Source: JANRIC01 sp033765345
Lineage (GTDB): Bacteria; Bacteroidota; Bacteroidia; Cytophagales; Microscillaceae
Reading direction: 5' to 3'
Assembly (NCBI GenBank): GCA_033765345.1
Contig: JANRIC010000159.1
Location: forward strand, 1-64,000
Length of the DNA stretch: 64,000 nucleotides
Under the pieces are notes generated by a model, which was not told the DNA's origin, made no database searches, and saw only the letters and a list, made by a program, of their open reading frames with translations. Positions 44,525 through 53,850 of the stretch are shown in pieces. The translations under genes were made by a program, and so were the position numbers. The stretch's first letter is position 1; every line of letters begins with the position of its first letter.

Positions 44525-44939
44525 AGTAGAAAAGAAAGAACGTGCTTTAGATTTATTTATCACAGGGCTTCTCAGAGATAAGGAGATTGCAGAAATTGTA
44601 TGTGTGAGCGAAAGAGCATTCCGAAACTGGAAGAAAAAATACAACTGGGAAGGGCTAAGAGAAGAAAAAAACCAATCCAAACAAATTGCCATTGCGAACA
44701 TGTGGAAAGCCATAAGAGCAAAGACTAAAGATGACGATTCCTGCATAACAAACGCAAAAGAAATCAGAATGCTCTCATCAACAATTGCTCAACATGAAAA
44801 ACAGCTCAACGATTTTTCAACAATCGTACAAAGCGCAAAGCTGTTTTTTGAATGGCTTAAAAAAGAAAATCTCGAGAAGGCGAAAGAGTTCAACAAGCTT
44901 CATCTTGAGTTTATTATCTCAATCACCAAAAAACAGTAG
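44511..44939 (+). CDS. Terminase small subunit-like protein
   Basis: I start at ATG 44511 (MTLSRVEKKERAL). The 142-residue protein has a typical HTH for small terminases (RDKEIAEIVCVSERAFRNWKK) and ends 2 bases before the large-subunit gene. It should recognise phage DNA for packaging. Confidence 0.75.
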   Translation: MTLSRVEKKERALDLFITGLLRDKEIAEIVCVSERAFRNWKKKYNWEGLREEKNQSKQIAIANMWKAIRAKTKDDDSCITNAKEIRMLSSTIAQHEKQLNDFSTIVQSAKLFFEWLKKENLEKAKEFNKLHLEFIISITKKQ

Positions 44940-44941
44940 AC

Positions 44942-46513
44942 ATGGATAGCATATATATTGATTCAAGCTTTGGAAATAAAGTACCCTTAAAGTACACCTT
45001 TAAAGCAGAATTAGAGGCTTATGTCAAGTATTGTGAAGACTTGCAAGCCGCTACATCCATTATACCTGAAGAAACCAGAGAAGAAAAGCAAAACCGGATT
45101 GATAGACTACTTAAGCCGGAAAACTACAATGATTTTTTTGTCTACTACTTTCCGCATTTCGCATCAAGGAGGGATGGCAGCTCGGTAGATTGCGCCCCCT
45201 ATCATATTGAAATATTCAATACGCTGGTTAAAAACGAGACCATTGACATCGTTTTTGAGGGTCACCGGGGATGCGCTAAATCTACTCATGCCAACATAGG
45301 CTACCCGATCAATATGATGCTCACCAACAAGATGAAGTATATGCTACTCGTTGGAGAGACTGAGCCAAAAGCTGCCATTCTACTCTCAGGTATCCAAGCA
45401 GAACTTGAATACAATCAAAGACTGATCAATGATTTTGGCAAACAGGTTGTTTCAGGTAGCTGGACTAATGGAGACTTTCAGACCAAATCAGGAGCATACT
45501 TCTCAAGTCTCGGATTAGGTCAGAACCCTCGAGGGTTGAGGAAGAGGCAATATCGGCCGGATTACACAGTGTGCGATGATCTTGATAACAAAAGAAGATG
45601 TAACAATCTAAGACTGATCACAGAGGCAGTTGAATGGATTATTGATGACTTGATGGAGTGCTTTGACCAGGATATTCGCAGATTTATGCTGGTAAACAGC
45701 CGAATACACAATAATAGCATTCTTGCCAAGATCATCAAAGCATTGCCAAAATGCAAACACTTTAAAGTTAATGCCATTGATCAGAATGGTAATCCAACTT
45801 GGCAAGCCAAATACACAAAAGCCTATTGGGACAAAATACAAGCTAGAAAAACTTATAGAAGTTTTCAAAGGGAATACATGAATAATCCAATTGAGAGCGG
45901 TAAAATATTCAGGGCTGAGTATATTCAAAGAAAAGAAACACTTCCATTGGATCAATATGAATCTCTGGTGGTGTACGGTGACCTAAGTTACAAAGACCAG
46001 GGGGATTTTAAAGCCCTTAAATTTTGGGGTAAAACAGGCAGAGAGTTTCATCGTATAGCGGTTTTTTGTAGGCAGACTAGCAGGCATGAGGCTGCAAGTT
46101 GGTTGTACGATCTTTATGAAGACATGAACCTCAAGCACTACAATGTAACCTACCAAATAGAGGGACTGTTCGCAATGGATGAATTTGTGAACGACTTTGA
46201 TATTGAGGGCGACAAACGTGGCTATCACATCCCAGTAGTTCCAGACAAAAGCAGCAAGTCAAATAAATTTGATCGCATTGAAGCAATATCAGGTTTTTGG
46301 ATTCGCCGCAATGTATGGTACAATATCCTTACCCAAGGTAGTGCTGATGAAGAAGCTGAGATGGATCAGCTGATGTCATTTGAAAAAGGGAGCAACGCTC
46401 CAGATGATGCCCCCGATTGCGATGCAGGCGCATTCTCAATTCTCAACGCAGATACATTCATTCAAAAAGCCGAAATACGAATAGGAAAATCAAAACGAAA
46501 AAGAGTTTATTAA
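44942..46513 (+). CDS. Terminase large subunit
   Basis: The 523-residue protein has an ATPase part with Walker A-like FEGHRGCAKST (about 106-116) and an acidic Walker B (YTVCDDLDN), followed by an RNase H-like nuclease with VVYGDLSYKDQGDF. These are typical for Mu-type large terminases that package DNA headful-wise. It follows the small-subunit gene directly. Confidence 0.85.
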   Translation: MDSIYIDSSFGNKVPLKYTFKAELEAYVKYCEDLQAATSIIPEETREEKQNRIDRLLKPENYNDFFVYYFPHFASRRDGSSVDCAPYHIEIFNTLVKNETIDIVFEGHRGCAKSTHANIGYPINMMLTNKMKYMLLVGETEPKAAILLSGIQAELEYNQRLINDFGKQVVSGSWTNGDFQTKSGAYFSSLGLGQNPRGLRKRQYRPDYTVCDDLDNKRRCNNLRLITEAVEWIIDDLMECFDQDIRRFMLVNSRIHNNSILAKIIKALPKCKHFKVNAIDQNGNPTWQAKYTKAYWDKIQARKTYRSFQREYMNNPIESGKIFRAEYIQRKETLPLDQYESLVVYGDLSYKDQGDFKALKFWGKTGREFHRIAVFCRQTSRHEAASWLYDLYEDMNLKHYNVTYQIEGLFAMDEFVNDFDIEGDKRGYHIPVVPDKSSKSNKFDRIEAISGFWIRRNVWYNILTQGSADEEAEMDQLMSFEKGSNAPDDAPDCDAGAFSILNADTFIQKAEIRIGKSKRKRVY

Positions 46514-46514
46514 T

Positions 46515-46937
46515 ATGGCATTCATAGAATTAAGTGATTATCAAGCAATCATCAACGATGAAGAACTAGGAGTAATTAGCAATGACAATGCAAGCTTTGA
46601 GCGTGAAAAAGCTGAGAAAATGGCAATGTCAAAGATTAGAGAGATGCTATCCAGGCAAATAGATATTGATCACGAATTTGCTAAAGCCGGAGATAATCGG
46701 AACTATACACTGATAGAGTACACAATATATTTTATCATTTATATTCTTTACACCAGGATTGCCAAAAAAAACGTACCAGAAGATCGCACAAATCAGTACT
46801 ATGAAGCCAAAGAGTTTTTTGAATCCATTAGAGATGATAAGATCACAAGCACCCTCAAAAGAAAAGGATTTGAAGGTGCAGAATCAAGCCCTGCTATAAG
46901 ATTTGGAAGCAACAAACAGAGAAAGCACGGCTATTAG
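46515..46937 (+). CDS. DUF1320 (Mu gp36)-like head completion protein
   Basis: The 140-residue protein follows the terminase by 1 base. Its mainly helical pattern with MAFIELSDYQAII at the start and YTIYFIIYILYTRIAKK is like Mu gp36/DUF1320 proteins that act in head-tail joining. The order is unusual compared with Mu, where it comes after the head genes. Confidence 0.65.
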   Translation: MAFIELSDYQAIINDEELGVISNDNASFEREKAEKMAMSKIREMLSRQIDIDHEFAKAGDNRNYTLIEYTIYFIIYILYTRIAKKNVPEDRTNQYYEAKEFFESIRDDKITSTLKRKGFEGAESSPAIRFGSNKQRKHGY

Positions 46938-47020
46938 CAGATTGCTAAAATGAATAATCAAATGCTTATTATTTGATCAAATCAAAAACACCGTTTAAAT
47001 ACCGTTTAAATCACCTTACA

Positions 47021-49114
47021 ATGAAAGATAATACATTTTCTTATAGATACGTCCTTGAAAAGTTAGCATCGCTAGGAGGCTTCAAAAAGCCTAATAAACT
47101 AGCAGGGAAAAACATTATCTCACCCCTCGGAAAAGCAGAAAAACAACCGCTCATAAACATTGTCAAACGCCAAAAATGGCTATACACAGTTGATATAGAG
47201 CACTGGCGATTTGCTCAGGAAGAGTCGCTTGATGTATTTCGCCCGCGAAGGATCACACTTCAAGAAGTCTATTTTGATTGCTTGCTGGATGCCCACATGA
47301 GGGCAGTAATGCAATCAAGGGTGCTAAACGTTCTAAACACACCCTGGCACATTGTAAATGAAGATAGGGAAAGGGATGAGCAACTAACAAGACTGCTAAA
47401 GAAAAAATGGTTTTTTAAGTTCTTAAGATACGCCATGGAAAGCGTGTTTCACGGATACTCATTCATACACCTTGATGTAAGGCAAGGTCTAATACAAGAT
47501 GTACTACTCATTGAGCGTGAAAACTGCGTACCCGATTTCTTCTCCATACTCCCAGATGTAAACGGAGATGAAATGATCAGCATAAGCCTCCCACCTTACA
47601 GCGATTTATATTTAATGATTGGCTCTAGCGAGTTGGGGATATTACTAGAGTGTGCGCCTTATGCAATCTTCAAAAAAAACGGTATAAGACTCTGGAGTCA
47701 ATTTCAAGAGCTATTCGGCATTCCTTATCGTGTCGGTAAATACCGTGGAACGGATAAAAACGTAATGGATAGGATGGAGCAACACCTGCGCGAGATGGGT
47801 TCAGCAGGATGGGGTTTGTTTCCACAAGGAGCGGAGATTGAATTTATTGAAACCAGTAAAGGCGATGCTTATAATGTATTCCTCTCCGGGATAGAATTTG
47901 CTGACAAGCAAATATCCAAGAGAGTGCTGGGACAGACTATGACCACCGAAAATGGTAGCAGCCTTAGCCAGTCTGAAGTACACGAAAGAAAAGAGGGAAA
48001 CATCACCACAGCAGATTTAAGGATGGTAGAGTTTGAAATCAATGACAACCTCTTTGCAAAGCTTATCAAATGGGGAGTACCACTACAAGGCTACAGTTTT
48101 GAATTCAACCTGAGCAGCAAATTACCATTAGCCCTTAATCAACTAAGCATTGACCAATGGCTCATTCAGCATTTTGATATCGACGGTAGTTATATTGAAA
48201 AGACCTACGGCACTCCTGTAAAAGCTAAAGCCTTACCATCTCAGGCGCAAGAACCAGAAGAAGAAGAAGAAGAAGAAGAAGGAGAAACAGAAGAAAATAA
48301 AAAACCAAACCAGCAAAATCAAAAAGCTGATTTTGATTTTACAAGCGTGTATGCAGAAGACACGTCACTCTTAGCCAACTTTTTAAAGCTTGCTAAAAAG
48401 GTCTTTAAAGGTGATTTAAAAAAGGGGGATATTGACGATACCCTGTTCAAATTTTACCAAGAGGAGTTCACTAAATCAATTGAGGATGGCTTTGAAAGCA
48501 CCCTTAAGAAGCTCAAAAAAGGCAGCAAAGAGCGTGCTTTGATGGAAAAATTACTTACTGATGCTCAAAGATTCTCTGCTCACAAAACTTACCAAATGAT
48601 AGGCAAATTAAGCGACCTTAAAGCCGGGTTTAAAGATGACGAAGAGGACTTATTTAATTTTTCCGCCCAAGTAGTACACAACAACTACAATGTAAGCTAT
48701 ATGAATACCGAGCGCAATAATGCAATAGCCATTACCCAGAATGCCCGTAACTTCTTGCAATATCAGGATGAAAAAGACGAATTCCCATACTTGCGATTCC
48801 AGGCTGTAGGTGACGATCGCACACGTGCCAAACACAAGTCATTAAGCGGGATAACGCTCCCCATAGACCATGAGTTTTGGGAAAAATATCTTCCGCCAAT
48901 AGATCATAACTGTAGGTGCGAGGCTATTCAGGTCGGCAAATTGGCAAATCCTACACCTGATGAGCGGCTGAAAGATTTGCCAAAACCAGATAAAGCATTT
49001 CAAAATAATGCCGCCAAAACAGGTCAGATATATACCGATGATCATGCCTATTATAAAGGCATATCTGAAGAAGATCAAAAAAAAATAACCAAATTCTTAA
49101 AAGATGTCTCTTGA
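47021..49114 (+). CDS. Portal (DUF935) fused to MuF-like minor head protein
   Basis: I start at ATG 47021; an earlier TTG at 46973 is unlikely. Residues about 20-400 match DUF935 portals (FRPRRITLQEVYFDCLLDAHMRA-like, LFGIPYRVGKYRGTDK, GQTMTTENGSSLSQ). A poly-Glu linker follows (about 410-435), then a MuF-like domain with FPYLRFQAVGDDRTRAKH, LPPIDHNCRC and SGITLP. In Mu these are separate genes gp29 and gp30; here they are one chain of 697 residues. Confidence 0.82.
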   Translation: MKDNTFSYRYVLEKLASLGGFKKPNKLAGKNIISPLGKAEKQPLINIVKRQKWLYTVDIEHWRFAQEESLDVFRPRRITLQEVYFDCLLDAHMRAVMQSRVLNVLNTPWHIVNEDRERDEQLTRLLKKKWFFKFLRYAMESVFHGYSFIHLDVRQGLIQDVLLIERENCVPDFFSILPDVNGDEMISISLPPYSDLYLMIGSSELGILLECAPYAIFKKNGIRLWSQFQELFGIPYRVGKYRGTDKNVMDRMEQHLREMGSAGWGLFPQGAEIEFIETSKGDAYNVFLSGIEFADKQISKRVLGQTMTTENGSSLSQSEVHERKEGNITTADLRMVEFEINDNLFAKLIKWGVPLQGYSFEFNLSSKLPLALNQLSIDQWLIQHFDIDGSYIEKTYGTPVKAKALPSQAQEPEEEEEEEEGETEENKKPNQQNQKADFDFTSVYAEDTSLLANFLKLAKKVFKGDLKKGDIDDTLFKFYQEEFTKSIEDGFESTLKKLKKGSKERALMEKLLTDAQRFSAHKTYQMIGKLSDLKAGFKDDEEDLFNFSAQVVHNNYNVSYMNTERNNAIAITQNARNFLQYQDEKDEFPYLRFQAVGDDRTRAKHKSLSGITLPIDHEFWEKYLPPIDHNCRCEAIQVGKLANPTPDERLKDLPKPDKAFQNNAAKTGQIYTDDHAYYKGISEEDQKKITKFLKDVS

Positions 49115-49718
49115 TACAATAAAAAAGATAATACAAGCCTTTGAGCTGATTGCAGGACTAATCCCTGGTTCAACCATTTATGTGTATGATTTCTTTATGC
49201 AAAATCTTTTTGCGGGTGGGAGTGATATATTCAAAACACTGCAAGATAGCAAAGGCAAAGACCTGAGTGATCTACTACCTCGGTCAATTACCGAACACGT
49301 ACTACCCCTATGTCTGAATGTGCTAAAAGGAAGCTCAGGGCTTATTGAGTACCCTTACAAAGATCGCATATATATCATAGTGATAGCACCACTCGAGATC
49401 AATGACGACATAGAAGGTGGTGTAATCATCTTTCACGACATCACCGAAAGCCGAGAATCTGAAAACGAAATCATAAGCAAAGATGAAATCATTAGCCGCA
49501 AAAATTTTGAACTGAGGCATTTTGCCGATCGTATCAGTCACAAGCTTAGAAAGCCAATTGTGTCAATTATGGGACTTGCAAACGTCATTAATGAAGATGA
49601 TTTAAATGAGGACACGCGGAAAATGATAAACTATATAAGATGGAATGCAAGATACCTGGATAGGCTCACCAGGGTAATAGTAAGAAGGTCAAACAAAAAA
49701 GAAATCAAGAACAAATGA
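49104..49718 (+). CDS. PAS-HisKA protein lacking kinase domain, inside phage operon
   Basis: The 204-residue protein has a PAS-like sensor (about 18-115, ending GGVIIFHDITESRE) and a HisKA dimerisation segment (about 133-195) with the H-box ISHKLRKPIVSIMGLAN; H146 is the probable phospho-acceptor. The HATPase domain is absent: the protein ends 58 residues after the H-box. It overlaps the portal gene by 11 bases and the tape-measure gene by 4, so it is firmly in the operon. It could be a phosphotransfer or decoy partner of host kinases, or a structural reuse of the fold. Confidence 0.8.
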   Translation: MSLDTIKKIIQAFELIAGLIPGSTIYVYDFFMQNLFAGGSDIFKTLQDSKGKDLSDLLPRSITEHVLPLCLNVLKGSSGLIEYPYKDRIYIIVIAPLEINDDIEGGVIIFHDITESRESENEIISKDEIISRKNFELRHFADRISHKLRKPIVSIMGLANVINEDDLNEDTRKMINYIRWNARYLDRLTRVIVRRSNKKEIKNK

Positions 49719-51634
49719 TAGGAATTAACATTATCTACAATCTTAAAGACCAATTCTCCGGAGGGCTTAACCAGATCAAAAATGCATTTGGCGGATTGGA
49801 TAAAACTATAGGAGGACTTAAGCTGAAAAACGCACAGATGTTTGCTGAGATGCGCGATCAAATACCATTTTTAAACCAGTTCACCGGATTCCTCAAAAAT
49901 CCCTATGGAGCAGCCATTGCGGTAGTTGGAGGACTTATCGCAGCCGTCCTTCATCTTACAGATGTATCCGGGATGGTGGTGCAAAACCAACAACAGATCA
50001 AGGCTGTTTTTGGTGCTACCGGGCAGGAAGTAAATATACTTACTGCCAAATCCATTGCCCTACAGAAAGTATTTGAGCGCGATGCATCCGAAATTAATTT
50101 GGCTGCAAATACTCTACAAAAAGCCTTTGCCGATACCGGGCTTAGTGCCGAAGATTCGCTTAAGCTCGTACAGCAATCCCTCCAGGCCACTGCCGGGCTT
50201 ATGGACTTAGACCAACTCAAAGAATACCCAGTATTACTAAAAGAAGTTGGCTTGAGTGCTGATCAGGCAGTGGCTCTAATGAGCCAGCAGATCAAGCAGG
50301 GTATTTATTCAGACAAGGGAGCTGACACCATCAAAGAAGCAGGGCTTAGACTCAGAGAGCTAACCCCAGCAACCAGGGACGCAATTGCAGGTATTGGGCT
50401 TAGTGCTACCGAAATAGAAAACAGCCTCAAAACAGGCTCAAAGTCAATCTTTGATGTAATTCAAGAAGTATCTAGAGCAATGGGCAAACTACCCCCACAA
50501 TCCGCAAAGGTAGGTACTGCCATTGCAGATATATTTGGTGGTCCAGGAGAGGATGCCGGACTAGCTTTTATCACCTCCCTGGGTAATGCAGAGCTAAGTA
50601 TGAAAAACCTGATAGACCTACAAGACCCATTCATCAAAGCCCAAAACCAAAGACTCATGCTCGAGGAGCAAATAGCACTCAAACAACAGGAATTCGCACC
50701 ATCATTTAACCAAATGAAAGCCGACTTTGATGTATTGATACTTAATGCAAGGCTATTATTTTATGAGGTAATCGCTGCTGGAGTACAAATGTTTCAAAAT
50801 ATGGGCTTTACTGGTGGTTCGGTATTCGCTTTATTGAATGAAGGTGTAAATATACTTCGGGATGCTTTTATATCTTGGCTTCCCTACATTGAAGCAGGAA
50901 TACACTTCCTGACAAACGTTTTCACAGTTGTTTTCCAATTGGTTGATATTTTCAAACCACTACTTATTTTACTCGGAGCGTTAAAAATAGCCACACTTGC
51001 ATACAATGCTGTATTAGCCATCAACCCATTTGTGGCTATTGCGATCGCTGTAATTGCCTTGATTGCAGCACTCAAAACAGCTTACGAACGTTCCGAAACA
51101 TTTCGGGCTATCCTTGCAGGTATGGGTGCAGTGGTGCAAAACATCATCCCTGTATTCAAAGCACTTGCTCAAACGATCGTAGGAATAATGACCTTTAACC
51201 CGGCTCAAATAGCCGCAGGGGTTAAGAATACCATCCAAAGCTTTAGGGAGCTAAATGTAACAGATGCCTTCAAAGAGGGTTATAAAGACTCCCTTAAAAA
51301 CTCCAAAATACAAAGGGTAAAAGAAGCCCGAAAGGAAGCCGAACAGGAAGCCAAACAGCCAACAGCCAGCACCGCATTACCGGGTTTGGGTTCGGTGCCG
51401 GGTTTGGGTGGTGGTGCTGTTTCTCCCAGCATTTCAGATAAGGCAGCTTCTGGAGTAGTAGCAGCCGGCCAACAGGCAGCCCGAAACATCACCGTAAACA
51501 TTGAGGCACTACATAAGGGCGATAATGTAATACAGACTTCGCAATCTATCAGCAGTATTGACCTGAGCACCTTCCAAAGGCTCTATGAAGAAATGCTTTT
51601 AAGAACCATTCGTAATGTAGAAGCTACTATATAA
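49715..51634 (+). CDS. Tail tape measure protein
   Basis: The 639-residue protein has the tape-measure domain (ATGQEVNILTAKSIALQK, ADTGLSAEDSLKLVQQSL, VGTAIADIFGGPGEDAG) and several hydrophobic stretches (about 375-460, AINPFVAIAIAVIALIAAL), followed by a charged tail. It sets tail length. In Mu it lies next to the chaperones; here it is on the opposite strand, in the packaging operon. Confidence 0.85.
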   Translation: MIGINIIYNLKDQFSGGLNQIKNAFGGLDKTIGGLKLKNAQMFAEMRDQIPFLNQFTGFLKNPYGAAIAVVGGLIAAVLHLTDVSGMVVQNQQQIKAVFGATGQEVNILTAKSIALQKVFERDASEINLAANTLQKAFADTGLSAEDSLKLVQQSLQATAGLMDLDQLKEYPVLLKEVGLSADQAVALMSQQIKQGIYSDKGADTIKEAGLRLRELTPATRDAIAGIGLSATEIENSLKTGSKSIFDVIQEVSRAMGKLPPQSAKVGTAIADIFGGPGEDAGLAFITSLGNAELSMKNLIDLQDPFIKAQNQRLMLEEQIALKQQEFAPSFNQMKADFDVLILNARLLFYEVIAAGVQMFQNMGFTGGSVFALLNEGVNILRDAFISWLPYIEAGIHFLTNVFTVVFQLVDIFKPLLILLGALKIATLAYNAVLAINPFVAIAIAVIALIAALKTAYERSETFRAILAGMGAVVQNIIPVFKALAQTIVGIMTFNPAQIAAGVKNTIQSFRELNVTDAFKEGYKDSLKNSKIQRVKEARKEAEQEAKQPTASTALPGLGSVPGLGGGAVSPSISDKAASGVVAAGQQAARNITVNIEALHKGDNVIQTSQSISSIDLSTFQRLYEEMLLRTIRNVEATI

Positions 51635-52173
51635 TGAGTATCAAAAAAATAATAGAGGCAAATGAGGCCCTACTAAGAGCATACAAAAACACGACTACTT
51701 TAGTTGGCGGATTATCTGTAAGGTTTTTCAAAGACCGATTCATTCGCCAGTTATGGATAGATGACAAGATAGAGAAATGGAAAAAACGCAAGAGACCGGA
51801 TAAAGGCAAATATGCGGAACGTGCCGGCAATAGAGCCATACTCACTAAGACCGGCCGCCTACGAAGGTCAATACGCGTGATAAAAAAAACTGCCGACTCC
51901 GTAGTAATAGGTACAGATGTACCTTATGCCGAGGCGCACAACGAAGGGCTATCTACCACAGTCACGCAGCAAGTACCCGCCGCCAAAGTCAGGTCTTTTA
52001 AGCGTAACCGAAAGGGGCGGAGCGAGATCGTGCAGGCACACAACCGCAAGGCCCACAGCCGAAAAATGAAAATCAACCTTCCACAAAGAAGATTTATCGG
52101 GGACAGTAAATTCCTCAATCGGCGCATTGAGAAAAACATTGAGCAATTAATCCTTAAAGAACTAAAAAAATGA
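51634..52173 (+). CDS. Virion morphogenesis protein (gpG/Mu gp31-like)
   Basis: The 179-residue basic protein matches virion morphogenesis proteins: AILTKTGRLRRSIRVIKKTADSVVIGTD, VPYAEAHNEG and a final LPQRRFIGDS. These act in tail/head completion. It starts at the last base of the tape-measure gene. Confidence 0.75.
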   Translation: MSIKKIIEANEALLRAYKNTTTLVGGLSVRFFKDRFIRQLWIDDKIEKWKKRKRPDKGKYAERAGNRAILTKTGRLRRSIRVIKKTADSVVIGTDVPYAEAHNEGLSTTVTQQVPAAKVRSFKRNRKGRSEIVQAHNRKAHSRKMKINLPQRRFIGDSKFLNRRIEKNIEQLILKELKK

Positions 52174-52706
52174 TTTATTACCTGGAAACTTTTTATTTGG
52201 CAATTGCTAATCTTCTCTTATCAGATGAAGCCAATGAGCTATTGGAGGCGAATAATCTGCCTGCCATCAAGCATATAGACCTATTCAACTCCCAGTATAA
52301 GTACGAAGAACTGGAGATCGCCTATGCACTCCCCGCCATATTTATAGAAATGGCTGAGGCAGGCGTTGCCGAAAAGGGTAGGCTGGACGAATCCAGGCTC
52401 GAGACTATCCGAATCCATATAGAGCAAAAACAACTCGCTTCTACAGCCTTCAACTCATATAACCGCCCAAAAGCATTGGAATCCCTCCGACTTGTGGATG
52501 CCGTACACCTAATCCTGAAGGGCTATGAGGGCACATATTGGGGCAAAATGCGGCTTGTATCCAGGGAGTTGGAGACAGATCACGGCATCAATCCGGTACA
52601 TATATATACCTACACCAGCCAATTTGTATATGATGGTACAGACAAGCTCCGCAGCCATAGCACCTCCACGCCCGGAGCAGATGCTCTTAATATTAGCAAA
52701 AGCTAA
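52170..52706 (+). CDS. Hypothetical protein at the Mu gp37-like position
   Basis: The 178-residue protein overlaps the preceding gene by 4 bases and so belongs to the structural operon. It has a pattern of tail terminator-like proteins (LFNSQYKYEELEIAYALPAIF, RLETIRIHIEQKQLAS). The family cannot be confirmed from sequence alone. Confidence 0.6.
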   Translation: MIYYLETFYLAIANLLLSDEANELLEANNLPAIKHIDLFNSQYKYEELEIAYALPAIFIEMAEAGVAEKGRLDESRLETIRIHIEQKQLASTAFNSYNRPKALESLRLVDAVHLILKGYEGTYWGKMRLVSRELETDHGINPVHIYTYTSQFVYDGTDKLRSHSTSTPGADALNISKS

Positions 52707-52782
52707 AAACAATTATCTTTTTGCTAATACAACAAATCGTAAAGGCTTGAAGTAGTAATATTATCTAAAACCCTTTACGATT

Positions 52783-53214
52783 ATGAGTACAAACATTATC
52801 TTGATTTTTTTACGCAAGCATGCTACTAACTTTTACGTGCCTGCCGGCATCGCTCTAATTTTATTTTATCTGAGCTATTGGGGGTTGGGCATGGCATTTG
52901 TCCTTTACGCCGGATTCCTGAAGGCTATGGAAAACAGGCTAAAGAGAAAAGCCCTTAAAAAAGAAGTAGCAGAGCTATTCGGGCAGGAGTATTTGGATAA
53001 GATCAGCCTGGGCGAAGTATGGGTAGGAATGCCCGAAAAATATCTTAAGCTCGCACTGGGCAGCCCCGCCAAACGGGAAATATCCGAAAACAAAAATCAT
53101 CGGCGCATTACAAACCTTTACCGGCCATATAAGCCCATAGGTGCAAGGATATGGCACTACAGAATTAAGGTCGTATTGGATGATGGGAAGGTAATCAGCC
53201 TCAAAAGGGAATAA
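52783..53214 (+). CDS. Membrane-anchored protein with BamE/SmpA-like domain
   Basis: The 143-residue protein has one or two membrane helices (about 18-45, YVPAGIALILFYLSYWGLGMAF) and a C-terminal domain with VGMPEKYLKLALGSP, similar to the BamE/SmpA core. It ends the plus block before a terminator. A role in envelope alteration is possible; the phage gene context is the only support. Confidence 0.55.
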   Translation: MSTNIILIFLRKHATNFYVPAGIALILFYLSYWGLGMAFVLYAGFLKAMENRLKRKALKKEVAELFGQEYLDKISLGEVWVGMPEKYLKLALGSPAKREISENKNHRRITNLYRPYKPIGARIWHYRIKVVLDDGKVISLKRE

Positions 53215-53249
53215 AAAAAGTGGTGTCAAAAACACCACCTTTTTTTTAT
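53213..53249. terminator. Bidirectional terminator between converging phage operons
   Basis: GTGGTGT (53220-53226) pairs perfectly with ACACCAC (53232-53238) across a 5-base loop, with an A-tract before and a T-tract after. It separates the structural plus operon from the early minus operon. Confidence 0.9.
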
Positions 53250-53264
53250 TCATCTTAACTCAAA

Positions 53265-53588
53265 TTATAAACGCTTATTTTTGACCTCATTCATCGTTTT
53301 TTTAAGCTTTTCAAAAACATCCTTATTCCTTTGCACAAATGTTTTACCCCTTTGCCGAGGTTTGTATTTTTTATCATATTCATCCTGGCTACTTCCGTGA
53401 AGACTTCTTGCTTTGCGAATACTATTGATACTTAGCTCTATGGCATCATCCATATTGACCACCTGTGTATCTATAAGCCCACGATCTATATAATCTATGA
53501 GGTAATTGGTAGAGTGTAAATGGTAGGCACTTGCACCAATCCGAGGGTTATAATCAATGGCTTTACCCCTAAAAACAATCTCATTCAT
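53265..53588 (-). CDS. Hypothetical early phage protein
   Basis: I start at 53588 (MNEIVFRGKAIDYN); a longer frame from 53612 overlaps more with the upstream gene. The 107-residue protein is basic towards the end (QRGKTFVQRNKDVFEKLKK) and is unrecognised. It is the last gene of the early block. Confidence 0.6.
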   Translation of the reverse strand: MNEIVFRGKAIDYNPRIGASAYHLHSTNYLIDYIDRGLIDTQVVNMDDAIELSINSIRKARSLHGSSQDEYDKKYKPRQRGKTFVQRNKDVFEKLKKTMNEVKNKRL

Positions 53589-53844
53589 CTTGATAGTTGA
53601 TTTTAAATTCAATATACTGATTCATTACATTTTCATCATGTTGGTTATCCATGATGTACCTAAAGGCCTCCCGAAGCGTGAAATTAAGCTTAGGAGGGAG
53701 TTGGCTTTTGACCTCACATATCCCTAGCGTAGTATCTACGCCCGCAGTCATCACCATATACACCAAGCAACCCAGGATCGGCATCATATCATTTTGCTGA
53801 CAGCTCTCAAGCAAAGAGTAATAAGCTTCTTTTTCTATTGTCAT
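53581..53844 (-). CDS. Hypothetical early phage protein
   Basis: The 87-residue protein is soluble and has no recognised motif. It overlaps the next gene by 8 bases, which suggests coupling. A zinc-ribbon-like gene with an in-frame stop lies upstream. Confidence 0.6.
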   Translation of the reverse strand: MTIEKEAYYSLLESCQQNDMMPILGCLVYMVMTAGVDTTLGICEVKSQLPPKLNFTLREAFRYIMDNQHDENVMNQYIEFKINYQDE

Positions 53845-53850
53845 TTTTAT

